From Dunaliella salina (taxonomy: Eukaryota > Chlorophyta > Chlorophyceae > Chlamydomonadales > Dunaliellaceae), in the NCBI GenBank assembly GCA_002284615.2, contig MU069730.1, positions 64,059-77,478 on the forward strand: a stretch of 13,420 nt of DNA, read 5' to 3'. The notes under the pieces are model-generated. The model was not told the origin of the DNA and made no database searches. It worked only from the letters and a program-made list of their open reading frames with translations. Numbering within the stretch: the stretch's first letter is position 1; every line of letters starts with the position of its first letter. The translations under genes were made by a program, and so were the position numbers. Shown here one piece after another: positions 1 through 8,075 of this stretch.

Positions 1-40
1 TCATGATGGATAAGACAAATAAAAGGGCTACACAACCATT

Positions 41-71
41 GCGCGCGCGCGCGCACACGCACACACACACA

Positions 72-147
<76 letters not shown>
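41..147. repeat. Alternating purine-pyrimidine microsatellite, (GC)n then (CA)n
   Basis: About 107 nt run as an unbroken purine-pyrimidine alternation: a short GC block followed by CA dinucleotides with one CATA interruption that keeps the alternation. Such tracts can adopt Z-DNA. It lies 27 bp past the donor of the putative minus-strand exon at 174-226, so it would be near the 5' end of the following intron. Confidence 0.95.
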
Positions 148-148
<1 letters not shown>

Positions 149-173
149 CACTAGCAGCAGGAGCAATGCCCAC

Positions 174-226
174 CTCTTGCTTTGCACGGTCTGCAGCGTT
201 TGCTGCCACAGCCATCGCAACATCTG
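174..226 (-). CDS. Putative small Ala-rich exon, minus strand
   Basis: On the minus strand a CAG-type acceptor (TTACACAG, ending at 227) is followed by an open 53-base stretch that ends at CAAGAG before a GTGGG donor (173 downward). Read with two bases of a split codon first, it encodes DVAMAVAANAADRAKQE, an alanine-rich, helix-like sequence, and leaves in phase 0. It ends in Gln-Glu, like the candidate exon at 1778-1825. It may be a late exon of the CCAR1-like gene that starts at 7648, but no recognised domain links them. An acceptor 3 bases further in is also possible. The call rests only on splice signals and residue composition. Confidence 0.35.
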
Positions 227-930
227 CTGTGTAAGCAATGGTCGGGGGCGGGGCGGCATTAAACTTTTCTCCTTTCTCTTTTTTGGAAGGCTCAACAACA
301 GGCCTGTGGGCAATCGTGGCATGAAGAGCATGGAAGGTTTAGGTCAGCCACAAAAAAAAGGCTTTAAAAATGAGAAATTCATGCAAGCAACCAGTTGGGC
401 TGCAACGCAGGGCAGAGTCAGGAACGACAGCCTTCTACAGCCTGGCTCCCTAGAAGGCGTTGCACCTTTGTTTTCCAACAGTATGTCCTGACGATGGCTC
501 TGTCCATGTAAGTTTGTAAATTGGAAGCACACAGCCTCAGGTGCTGAAGCAAGTCGGGACTGGCCCAGGGTATGAGGGGGCAACCACGCTTTTGGACACA
601 AGCTTGCAAGTTCTACTTGCAAGTTCTACCAGCGCCAGGTATTTTGTTTTGAAGACGCTTAAAAGACATACACCTCAAGTGACTTCCAATCAAACAAAGC
701 AAAGGATGAAAGAGATTGACACATTGCTGCCGATCCTTGCAGACAGTTTATGTACATGTACTTGTGGGAATAACGCCTCAACAAGACTAACATCCTGACT
801 ACAGCTCGGCCATGGGCCATTGAACAATCATCCTAAGCCTCCACCCTCAAAAACTGAACAACATTTGAGACATGTCAGACCATGACGTCCGAGATCGTTT
901 GCGAGCATGCAAACAAGTGCACAGCCAAAC

Positions 931-932
<2 letters not shown>
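227..932. other. Presumed intron, no gene recognised
   Basis: No protein family, RNA gene or convincing exon is visible on either strand. Open frames here are short and lack domain-like sequence. A small local duplication of CTTGCAAGTTCTAC occurs around 602-630. If the flanking minus-strand exons are real, this is intron sequence of that gene. Confidence 0.5.

Positions 933-1026
<94 letters not shown>
933..1026. repeat. (TG)n microsatellite
   Basis: About 47 uninterrupted TG units, the complement of the CA tract at the window start. A short second TG tract (1111-1120) directly follows the N at 1110, where the following sequence is repeated exactly. Confidence 0.97.
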
Positions 1027-1027
<1 letters not shown>

Positions 1028-1203
1028 ATGCAGATTCAATAAATCTGAGATGTATCGCAATTGCATCACTCACTTGGACGACTTGGGAGCAGAGATGGAC
1101 AACCCAGGGNTGTGTGTGTGCATGCAGATTCAATAAATCTGAGATGTATCGCAATTGCATCACTCACTTGGACGACTTGGGAGCAGAGATGGACAACCCA
1201 GGG
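1017..1203. repeat. Exact 93-bp direct duplication flanking an N
   Basis: Positions 1017-1109 and 1111-1203 are identical, each starting with five TG units and ending in AACCCAGGG, with a single N at 1110 between them. All other repeats in this window are diverged, so perfect identity around an N suggests overlapping contig ends that were not merged, not a biological duplication. Confidence 0.9.
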
Positions 1204-1570
1204 GCCATGACCTTTTGCTGCTGCTGCAAGGAAGAGGCAAGGTAGCAATTTCTCTCAAACTCGCCAAACTTCACATGAAATTAAATATGACACATCGCAA
1301 ATATGTAGGACACCTTGAAGAAATTGCATGCGGTCTCATTTTTTTGGGCATTGAAAAGGCAAGCCTCACGCGCAGGACACCAAAAACAATGCATGCTCGT
1401 GTTTCTTTTTTAGGTGGGACGACAAGCTTGCACTGAACGCAGCTAAGAGCCTGAGACTGCTTTAGAGCATCTACAACGGCAGGTGCTGGTGGAGCTATGA
1501 ATGGGTGCCAACTTAGGACTCCAGGCACACAAGTGTCATCAGTGGCCCAAGTTGTGAGTGATAAATGTTA
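1204..1570. other. Presumed intron, no gene recognised
   Basis: Nothing recognisable is seen on either strand. Short open frames in this stretch have no family resemblance and no paired splice signals that I could support. Confidence 0.5.
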
Positions 1571-1690
1571 AGGGTACACAGCAGAAGCATGGCGAGCAAC
1601 TACAGGAGAGCTGAAGGAGCCACGGGACAGGGTACACAGCAGATGCATGGCTAGCAACTACAGGAGAGCTGAAGGAAGAGAGCTGAAGGA
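1571..1690. repeat. 58-bp direct repeat, two copies
   Basis: AGGGTACACAGCAG begins copies at 1571 and 1629. Each continues through GCATGG and AGCAACTACAGGAGAGCTGAAGGA with one or two substitutions, then a short extra copy of the AGAGCTGAAGGA tail follows. It lies immediately before an (AC)n tract. Confidence 0.85.
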
Positions 1691-1694
1691 GTCT

Positions 1695-1695
<1 letters not shown>

Positions 1696-1736
<41 letters not shown>
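1696..1736. repeat. (AC)n microsatellite
   Basis: About 20 AC units between GTCTG and TGCAGGG. It is the third long CA/TG tract in the first 1.8 kb, a density typical of the intronic background here. Confidence 0.95.
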
Positions 1737-1738
<2 letters not shown>

Positions 1739-1777
1739 CAGGGTTCAAATGTCATCATCCGTCCCTGATCAACTCAC

Positions 1778-1825
1778 CTCCTGTGCAGCGGCAGCAGCAG
1801 CGGCAGCTGCTACCTCAGCCTCAGC
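1778..1825 (-). CDS. Putative 16-codon Ala/Glu-rich exon, minus strand
   Basis: On the minus strand a strong pyrimidine-rich acceptor (TTTGATGTCGTTGCAG, ending at 1826) precedes 48 open bases, followed by a consensus donor GTGAGTTG. The exon is phase 0 at both ends and reads AEAEVAAAAAAAAAQE. Both splice signals are good, but low-complexity GCN repeats can look coding by chance. If real, it probably belongs to the CCAR1-like minus-strand gene, in a linker region. Immediately upstream in transcription (1830-2100) are diverged copies of its acceptor region. Confidence 0.4.
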
Positions 1826-2100
1826 CTGCAACGACATCAAACAGGAGATAAGCTGGCGTAAGAAAGCAAGAGTGCCGAACATCAACAGCAAGAGCGTTGA
1901 AAAGTCTGCAGTAGCAGCTGCTGGCCCTGCCTTGGCATGTTAAGACATCAAACAGCAAGTTTACAGGCGCAAGAAAGAGATGGCCTACAAAGATATCGAA
2001 CAGCGATGTTTATCTTCCAATCAAAGATACAGCCGACAAACATATCAAACTGCAAGTGGCGTGAGAAAGCAAGAGCATGAAACATCTACAGCAAGATTAT
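1826..2100. repeat. Diverged tandem copies of an acceptor-proximal intron segment
   Basis: The motif GACATCAAACAG followed by a GCGTAAGAAAG-like block recurs near 1833, 1944, 1993 (as GATATCGAACAG) and 2045-2090. Spacing is irregular and divergence high. On the minus strand these blocks are copies of the pyrimidine tract that precedes the candidate exon at 1778-1825, and 1905-1925 also resembles the exon's GCAGCTGC run. Confidence 0.5.
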
Positions 2101-2242
2101 TGACCGGTCTTGCACTCACAAATACAGCCAGGATGCAGATGTTACGGAGGAGCAAGCTCTACAAAATAAGCCAACGCACGTTGCCGATCAACCAAGGCCA
2201 GCAGATGAGGGTGAAGAGGCACAGCCAACATGGCGTGGATAT

Positions 2243-2345
2243 GTTTTTTTTTTTTGGTGACTCATGGGTAACATACGCCCTGGCTAACCCCCATCGAACT
2301 CTGAACCTCCCTCACCTGCAGGCGTGTGATGCGCCACGCGTACTT
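2243..2345 (-). mobile_element. Possible tRNA-like SINE fragment with poly(A), minus strand
   Basis: Read on the minus strand, a TGGCGCATCACACG stretch, a CCTGCAGG arm and AGTTCGATGGGG resemble a degenerate Pol III A box, anticodon arm and B box. About 55 bases later comes an A run (T run at 2244-2255 on the plus strand). That layout fits a short retroposed tRNA-derived element. The boxes are imperfect, no target-site duplication was identified, and chance similarity is possible. Confidence 0.25.
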
Positions 2346-2425
2346 CCCACCATCTGTGTTGGGAATGGCATCGCAGCGCACTCGCTCGCCCACCTGCTCA
2401 CAGACAGACAGGCAACCGCAAGGTG

Positions 2426-2426
<1 letters not shown>

Positions 2427-2456
<30 letters not shown>

Positions 2457-2457
2457 A
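2427..2457. repeat. (GAAA)n microsatellite
   Basis: About eight GAAA units. On the minus strand it is a CTTT tail directly following a ~40-bp segment (2458-2500) that resembles the 3' end of the LINE at 11143-12822, which is also followed by a CTTT-rich tail. Confidence 0.95.
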
Positions 2458-2500
2458 CTGCATATGCCGTCAGGCCTCATGCGTTAAGGAAAGGACTGAT
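2427..2500 (-). mobile_element. Retroelement 3'-end remnant sharing its tail with the LINE
   Basis: The minus strand carries a 24-base block around 2475-2498 that matches 20 of 24 positions of a block in the LINE 3' untranslated region (about 11201-11224), including CCTTAA and GGCCT. In both places the block is followed, about 15-17 bases on, by CTTT repeats. A related but weaker match (TATGCC...CATGCGTT on the plus strand) lies in the SINE-like element at 10085-10260. The 5' part of this remnant is not recognised. Confidence 0.45.
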
Positions 2501-2573
2501 GTCCCCACAAATGGCCATCAACAAAATGACTAAAGCGGACCCTAGGGCTGTGACGTCAATGCGTAACCCTACC

Positions 2574-2702
2574 TGCACTGTGAGCTAGTGGTCGGTTGCG
2601 TTTATGCCCTACAGGGCATATGCACTGTGAGCTGGATGATTGCGTCGATGGTTGAATACATGCTCTGCTGCATGCATGCACTGTGAGCTTTGCACTGTGC
2701 AC
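2574..2702. repeat. Short degenerate repeats around TGCACTGTGAGCT
   Basis: TGCACTGTGAGCT occurs near 2574, 2629 and 2678, with a partial TGCACTGTGCAC at about 2691. The sequence between copies is not conserved. No gene is associated. Confidence 0.6.
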
Positions 2703-2854
2703 TAGGATGGCAGCATCGAAGCTCTGCAGGATTTGGACTTCAATCTTCTCCCGGGGCCCTGACGCGAACGCCGAGGTGCATGCGGCCCCATACATCGTAC
2801 CCACACCACCCTCGCGTGAGCTCGTTTGAGTCCTCATCAAATAAGCTTATTCCA

Positions 2855-3000
2855 TGTGAGCAGTCCCTCTCATGTACACAGTTTTTCTTGTGCACAGTCT
2901 TCCTTGTGCGAATAGCCCCTTGTGCAGATAGTTTCTTGTGAACACAGCGACTCTTGTGCACGCAGCCTCCCTTGCGCTTACAGTCTCCATTGAGCACACG
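2855..3000. repeat. ~21-bp degenerate tandem repeat
   Basis: Roughly seven copies of a unit like CTTGTGCACACAGTCTTCC run head to tail, each with several substitutions. The array passes directly into the 153-bp repeat that follows. Confidence 0.75.
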
Positions 3001-3440
3001 GTGGACTCCGGAGGCATGAGCAGCAAGCTATGCAGGGACATTACAGATTTGGTAAGGGGACATGACAAACCTCGTGGTTTAGGGTGCAGTGGAAGGCGCG
3101 CAAAAGCCTTGATGTATCCAGGCTGTACTCACAGAACAGTCTCATTCGCGCACACAGTCGAGTTCGGAGGCATGCTTATGCTCCTGGCTTGCGCCTTTGT
3201 GACCCAGGAATATAACAGCTCTGGTGGTTGGGGGGGGCACAGTGGGAGGCGCACAAAAGCCTTTATATTTGCAGGCTGTACTTACAGAACAGTCTCACTC
3301 GCGCACATAGTGGAGTTTGGAGGCATGCTTATGCTCCTGGTTTGCGCCTTCGTGACCCAGGAATATAACAGCTCTGGTGGTGGTGGGGGCACAGTGGGAG
3401 GCGCTCAAAAGCCTTGGTGGATACATGCTGTACCCACACA
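2970..3440. repeat. 153-bp tandem repeat, about three copies
   Basis: Copies start at CTGTAC at 3123 and 3276, with a partial third at 3428. A more diverged copy precedes them at about 2970-3122. The two central copies are highly similar. Because 153 is a multiple of three, one plus-strand frame stays open through the array (2938-3507) and shows a 51-residue repeat, but it has no family resemblance and I do not call it a gene. Confidence 0.88.
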
Positions 3441-3637
3441 AAATCTGCACAAGTTGTGCATGTTCCTTCACGTGCTAGGTGCACTTGGCACTGGGAACGC
3501 TCCCTAGTTTACACTACAAATGTTCCGTGCTTGTTGCACTCTCCTGAGCTGCAGACCTGAAGACGAAGCAACGCGCACGAAGTGAGTGTGTGCAGAATTC
3601 ATTTCTCCAGGCGTCGTGCTGCGGAAGTAGGATGGCG

Positions 3638-4345
3638 TGTGAGATCCCAGGTGGTGAGCCTTTGGTTTCCCATGGTGTGGGTTCAATCATTGTGCGCTCC
3701 AAGACCGCTCATGCCAGCACGAGGGTCGCATGAAAGAAGCCCACAGGAATGCACCTATGCACAGAAGCCTTGATGGATCCATCAAGGCTCCTTTCATGCG
3801 ACCCGCCATTTAACATGTGCAAGGCCCAACGGGGTGTCGACGTATAGACAGCCGGGGTCCGGCAGGGTATCGGTGTACCTAGCCTGGATCCATCGGGGCT
3901 CCTGCACGATTACGTGCATTTCCGCTGGTTCATCTCACATGACCCTCTTCCGACAGAGGGTCCAGGGTTTTCTCTACCTACAGCCTGGTGGCATCAGGCT
4001 TCCATGCTTACGTGCACCTCTGCAGGCTCCCTTCATGCGACCCTCCTCTTTGCAGTCCTCTTTGCAGTCCAGGGTGTAGGTGTACCTGCAGCCTGGATAC
4101 ATCAAGGCTCCTGCGCTGGTGGGTGCATTTCTAGGGGTTCCTTTCATGGGACCTTCCTTCTGACACATGTGGCCCGGGGCGTCGGTGCACCTACAGCCTG
4201 GAATCCTTCGCTTCCAGGCTTTTGCGCACAGGCGCATTCCTGCAGGCTCCTTTCGTGCAACACTCTTTCTGGCATGTGCAGGCGTTGAAGTGCACTTTGA
4301 CCAACCCTATGCCTTGGAAATCTAAGGCTCACACTTGGTTTGATG
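3638..4345. repeat. ~100-bp tandem repeat with an inverted first copy
   Basis: About five diverged plus-oriented units of 100-105 bp run from about 3780 to 4320, each carrying a TACCTACAGCCTGG-like junction, a CATCAAGGCTCC block and a CTTTCATGCGACCC block. The stretch 3638-3785 is a unit in the opposite orientation, matching the last unit (about 4210-4345) over about 130 bp including its flank. At the inversion point a perfect 24-bp palindrome (3766-3789) is enclosed by perfect 14-bp inverted arms at 3723-3736 and 3791-3804. Confidence 0.8.
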
Positions 4346-5150
4346 GCTGACCAGTGGGGGGGCTCACACTCCATCCCACGCAACATGGTGCCGGAAGAAA
4401 CAAGTTCTTTGCCTCCCAATTTGCGCGTGTCACTTTCCCTCGGGGCAGCAACTCAAGAAGATGCAACAAAGCAGGGGGTTGCAACATTCATTGCTGTAAG
4501 CGAGGGAGCGAACGCAGGGTCAAGTGCACCAAGCATGCGGTGGAACATGCATCACCTGTGCGGAATTCGTGTCACTGTGCACAAACAACAATAATTTTGG
4601 GCTGCATTTTGATTGCGTGCACTCAAACGTCCACCCGCGGCTGAGGCTGCAGGGTTGTGAGGCAGAAGTGGAAATTCATAAGTGGGACCAGGAGTTTTGG
4701 TGGCCTCGGTGGATCATGCCACACTCCAAGACATGCCTCTCCTCCCCTGCTGGAGCTCCATCTCACAGCAGCTGGTCAAGCATGCACATATGCAAAAACA
4801 ATCACATTTACATATTTCTGTGTTTTTTTACCCATGCAGGCAGTAACGCTCAGCAAAGACAATCCGATGAGCTTGCCCCTGGCCTCACCGAGCCTCTGGC
4901 CCGCGAGTGTGAGGAGGAACTGCTTAGGTTTTTCGCTGACTTGTGGTGTGGAGCACCTTGTGCTTTTGAGGGGCTGCAGCCGGGCCAGAGGCCATGCACA
5001 GTTTGTGCGCATGCTCATGCACATAACCATGATCAAAATTTGGATGGTGTAGTCTTTTCATGGTCGCAGAACTAATCCTTCTTGGTGGAGGGGGGATGAG
5101 TCTAATTTTGCGAAGTGTTACGGAAGAATGTGTGACCCGTGAAGCAGCGT
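4346..5150. other. Unassigned stretch, presumed intron of the minus-strand gene
   Basis: No family was recognised. On the plus strand 4841-5075 follows a pyrimidine-rich TTTACCCATGCAG acceptor-like site and reads as a fairly ordinary acidic sequence (for example ARECEEELLRFFADLW). On the minus strand 4776-5036 is also open. Neither has conserved motifs. If the CCAR1-like gene runs through here, one of its unrecognised exons could be hidden in this stretch. Confidence 0.4.
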
Positions 5151-5159
5151 GTGCTACAA

Positions 5160-5255
5160 AACCAGCATTCTTCTCGCAATGAACTCAGGGTAAACCAGCA
5201 TCCTTCTCGCAAGGAACACTAAGTAAACCAGCGTCCTTCTCCAACAAGTGCAAGG
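5160..5255. repeat. 33-bp tandem repeat, three copies
   Basis: AACCAGC starts copies at 5160, 5193 and 5226, each continuing with a TCCTTCTC block. The first two are about 80 percent alike and the third degrades after 20 bases. Confidence 0.85.
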
Positions 5256-5600
5256 TTCCGACCATGCTTGCAGGCATATGCGTAGCAGGATTGGCTACAG
5301 AAGGGCAAGCCAGAGCTGAATAGCTCTGAGTGTTTGCATTCTCCTCTCTCCACTAGTTGTACCATTGAATTGGCGCAGGTATGCATGCCTACCCCAATGC
5401 ACGTTGTTTGCATCCTCATACAGGCCTTGTGCACTTCTCTACCTTCGTAATCTTTTTCCGCTCTAACCCTCCAGATTCACATCCATACCGCTTTCCAAAC
5501 ACACCCCTTCCCTTCCCTCCCGATGCTCATGAGAGTCCACTCCCCCCTTCCCATCCCTTGGATCTGTCTTTCTACCATCTCCTCCCATCCCTCCACATAC
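5256..5600. other. Intron following the S1-like exon; pyrimidine-rich on the plus strand
   Basis: This begins (minus strand) with donor GTATGTGG at 5600. The expected next exon, the second half of the S1-like domain, was not found here. The plus strand from about 5460 to 5590 is rich in C and T, so the transcribed minus strand is purine-rich. Confidence 0.55.
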
Positions 5601-5702
5601 CTGTGGCGGTCGCCCCACCACCAGCTGCTCCACATAGAAGGCATCATGGTCCACAATGCCATAGTTGGGGGGAATCAGCTGTGTCACTGTCCCCACCCAC
5701 AC
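5601..5702 (-). CDS. Exon 2 of CCAR1-like gene: first half of S1-like domain
   Basis: 34 codons, phase 0 at both ends. The acceptor CCTCTGCAG ends at 5703 and the donor GTATGTGG begins at 5600. It carries the Gly-Thr-Val-Thr-x-Leu strand, the Tyr-Gly-Ile-Val-Asp turn, then AFYVEQLVVGRPPQ, where CCAR1 proteins have a VFFQ...GxxPQ segment. It is the intact member of a row of decayed copies lying just upstream (5706-6262). Confidence 0.72.
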
Positions 5703-7648
5703 CTGCAGAGGCACCATCGTCCAGAAAATCATTGCCAGGAGGAATGGGTTGCATCACTATCCTTTTAGAATTAGAATTACTGCTGACACCTGCAAAGGCA
5801 CCTTGTCCAGAACAGCACTGTCAGGGGGAGTCAGTTGCTTCTCTGTCCCTACCCGCCCCTGCACATGCACCATGGCCTAGCCCATTATGGTTTAGGGCAA
5901 TGGGTAACATCATAATCCCCTTCCCTTCTCCCCCCTGCAAAGTCACCAATGTCCAGCCATTACAGCAATCCTCCTCTGTTGCAGTGAGTGACAGGCTGCA
6001 TTTCATTGAGGCGTTCCTTGATTGATGTGGGGAGCGTTCTCCAAAGAAGATCATTATCAAGGAGGACAAGTTGCATTGATAACCGTACTCACCTCTGCCA
6101 ATGCACCATGGCCCGAGAAGCCATAGTCAAAATCGACGAGTTGCATCACAATCCCCACCCTTGGGGTGCGTGAGGGTCGCATGGGGCCCATGCACAGGCA
6201 CCATGGCCTTGCATGCCATAGTCAGGGGAATAAACATGCATCACTCTTCTCCAACCACATAGGCAAGTACATGCGCAATTCAGCCCCTGGAGATCACAAG
6301 GTCTGGACGTCCAGGGATTCACGTACTTGACCATGAGAGAGAAGCTGCTGCTCACACAGGGAGCCTCAAGAGCCTGAATGTAGCTTTGCAAGTGCTACTA
6401 CACCTCTCCCTCAAGCTACGATGCAGCTGAGCTTCACAGCTCTCGGAAGGCTCTTGAGTCACTGAGTGGCCTTTAAGTTATCCCAAACAGCCATGAATAA
6501 GATGAAATGATGCCTTTTCATGTCAGGTTCAAAATGGCTCTATGGTGAAGGGGCGGATGTTATTGCTTGAGTCCACAACAGCATATACTGACCCCCATAC
6601 TCCATTATTTTTTAGTGCAGAACTCCACATGCAATGCATTAGATCTACTCCATGTGCACATTGTGCCTGCATGGCATGGTTTTAGCAGAGCAATCGTGGC
6701 CACAATTCTGCCGGTTGGGGTCCCTACTGCTGCAGTTGATGTCGCATGTGCCATGTGTCGTTAAAACAGCTCAGGATGATTGTGCCAGGATTCATGACTG
6801 ACAGAGCAGTGCATAACCGATAAGTATGTTGCAGGGGAGAGAGTGCGTGAGGAGGCTTTCATGGGCATCATGCAGCCATCCCCTGCATGTGGTGTGTCGA
6901 TGAAGTGTAAACAAGCTGCTCCACGATTCCAATTGGAAGGAGACCACTCGCACCCCACAGCATCAATTGCAGGGCGCACAAGCTGCACCAAATCTGATGC
7001 TTGATTGGTGAGGGCTTGATGCATGCTGCTCTAGCTTTGGCTAGGATGCATCAGCCCACACCAATTGCCACAAGCTGGATGCACCAATTGCCATCAGCTG
7101 GATGCAGCCAGCAACGGATTCGATCCTGCACCGTGGAGAACGACAAGTCTTCTGCCGAAAGTCCGCACACACATACACACATAACGCACCCGTGGGGCTC
7201 CCGGCACCGCTGCGGGCGCTCCGTAGCCTGTGGGTACAGCAGCGGGTGTAGAAGCGGGGAGTGGGCCGGACGTTGGGGCATACCCAGGCCACGCAGGCGT
7301 CGATGCTGCCGGGGCTACTGGTGCTGCTGCTGCCCAAGGTGCAGCACTTGATGGCACAGCTGCAGGCTGCTGGGGTTGCTGAGGAGCCCAAGGGGAGGCA
7401 TAGGGCTGGGCAGGTGGAGGGGTAGCTGCAGGCTGTTGTTGCTGCTGCTGCTGCTGCGCTGCCTGGCTAGCCTGCCAGGCCTGCCAAGCTGCTATGTTGG
7501 GATCCACAGCTGCCTGCTGTGGTTGAGAGGGGGGGGCTGTAGAGAAGGGCATGGAGGAGGTAGGCATGGGAGCGGAAGTGTAAGGTGCTGGTTGCTGCTG
7601 CTGCACCCAAGGGGCAGCTCCAGCTCCTTGCTGCCAAGGGGCTGCCAT
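5601..7648 (-). CDS. CCAR1/DBC1-like protein, 5' portion (two joined exons)
   Basis: Join 7648-7190 and 5702-5601 on the minus strand. Translation starts at ATG 7648 in a good Kozak context (A at -3, G at +4); the open frame extends slightly further upstream without an ATG. Exon 1 gives 153 residues rich in Pro, Ala and Gln, with a Q8 run at about 65-72 and ending in GAPR. Exon 2 is in phase and adds VWVGTVTQLIPPNYGIVDHD onward. The joined R-V-W-V-G-T-V-T-Q-L-x4-Y-G-I-V-D pattern matches the start of the S1-like domain that follows a Gln-rich N-terminus in animal CCAR1/CCAR2 and plant relatives. Those are nuclear coactivator and RNA-processing proteins. The rest of the S1-like fold and any SAP domain are not identified in the window. 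Family assignment is from remembered motif and architecture. Confidence 0.72.
5706..6262 (-). repeat. About seven decayed copies of the S1-like exon and its acceptor
   Basis: Minus-strand copies are centred near 5735, 5815, 5890, 5970, 6055, 6125 and 6225, with 70-96 bp spacing. Translated, they retain pieces of the exon pattern: GIVMQLVDFDYGFSGHGAL (6092-6160), RVMHVYSPDYGMQGHGAC (6188-6262), GIMMLPIALNHNGLGHGAC (5863-5935) and KQLTPPDSAVLDKVPLQ (5775-5850). Most also keep a TGCAG-like site at the junction. Several have in-frame stops or lost the Val-Asp turn, and splice signals are inconsistent, so I treat them as intronic fossils. The copy at 6092-6160 is the best preserved and ends next to a GTGAGT-like donor. 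Confidence 0.7.
6263..7039. other. Intron 1 of the CCAR1-like gene, no gene recognised
   Basis: No family or RNA gene is visible. On the minus strand 6950-7024 reads QASDLVQLVRPAIDAV before a GTGCGAG donor-like site, which looks mildly exon-like. The direct join of exon 1 to exon 2 gives the expected domain without it, so it would be at most an alternative exon. Confidence 0.5.
7040..7112. repeat. Short tandem repeat around CCAATTGCCATCAGCTGGATGCA
   Basis: Units of about 23-33 bp, with GATGCA at the start and CAATTGCCA-CAGCTG inside, repeat two to three times inside intron 1 of the minus-strand gene. Confidence 0.7.
7190..7648 (-). CDS. Exon 1 of CCAR1-like gene: Pro/Ala/Gln-rich N-terminus
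   Basis: 153 codons from ATG 7648 to a GTGCGT donor at 7189, leaving in phase 0. The sequence has repeated APW, QQP and PAAVP motifs, a WQAWQAS segment and a Q8 run encoded by a CAG/CAA tract (GCT-rich on the plus strand near 7437-7461). Composition is that of a disordered activation-type segment. The Q tract is a likely length-variable site. Confidence 0.75.
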
Positions 7649-7873
7649 GCTTGCCAATGTGTGTGTGCCACAGGGTCAAGTCAGTAGAGAGCTGGGATAT
7701 TCATGTGGACTCTGTCTGTGTCTATGTTGGAGTATAGTTACTTCTATTTCAAATAGTTTATTTTATTGAGATGCTTACAGTGTGTAAAGGGTGAAATATT
7801 AAACTTCTGTCAAGATCTCGCAGATTTTTAAATTGACAGAACAGACGTATTTTCCCGTTCAGCAGTCCCCCAC
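7649..7873. promoter_or_regulatory. Shared promoter region between divergent genes
   Basis: 225 bp separate the two divergent ATGs. The middle (about 7720-7860) is markedly AT-rich relative to the surroundings and holds both start regions and both 5' untranslated regions. I cannot pick specific transcription start sites or a convincing TATA box. The call is inferred from gene layout and base composition. Confidence 0.55.
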
Positions 7874-8075
7874 ATGCAGATGATGAAGCACAAGCATTTA
7901 TCTTGCTGGGTGCATGCGAAGCAAGCAGCATTCCTCTTGGAAGCTCGAGCCAGCTGGAGCAGCAGGGCAACCCAGGCAGCGCACAGCAATCCCAGCGCAA
8001 ACGACACAAGCCAGCAGGCACACATGGAGAACTGGTATCCAGGCCATATGCAGAAGGCTGTGCGTGACATGCAAG
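7874..8075 (+). CDS. GTPase exon 1: presequence and WYPGHM motif
   Basis: The ATG at 7874 opens a frame reaching MENWYPGHMQKAVRDMQ. A second in-frame ATG at 8024 directly precedes the conserved core, so a shorter form is conceivable. The exon ends after one base of a codon at a GC donor (AAG|GCAGGC), which rejoins exon 2 as DMQ-GRLKQ, the spacing expected in the family. A weak GT site 9 bases further (8085) is phase-compatible but would insert three residues. Confidence 0.78.

Noticed and set aside
3..491. 162-residue open frame at the window start
   Set aside because: Its core is Thr-His repeats encoded by the CA microsatellite; the rest has no family resemblance and the opposite strand has a better exon candidate.
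2938..3507. 189-residue plus-strand open frame with a 51-residue repeat
   Set aside because: The frame is open because the tandem unit is 153 bp, a multiple of three. No domain, no splice context and the frame breaks once the unit length changes.
7376..7687. Plus-strand Leu/Arg-rich open frame opposite CCAR1-like exon 1
   Set aside because: It is the antisense shadow of the Gln/Pro/Ala-rich coding exon.
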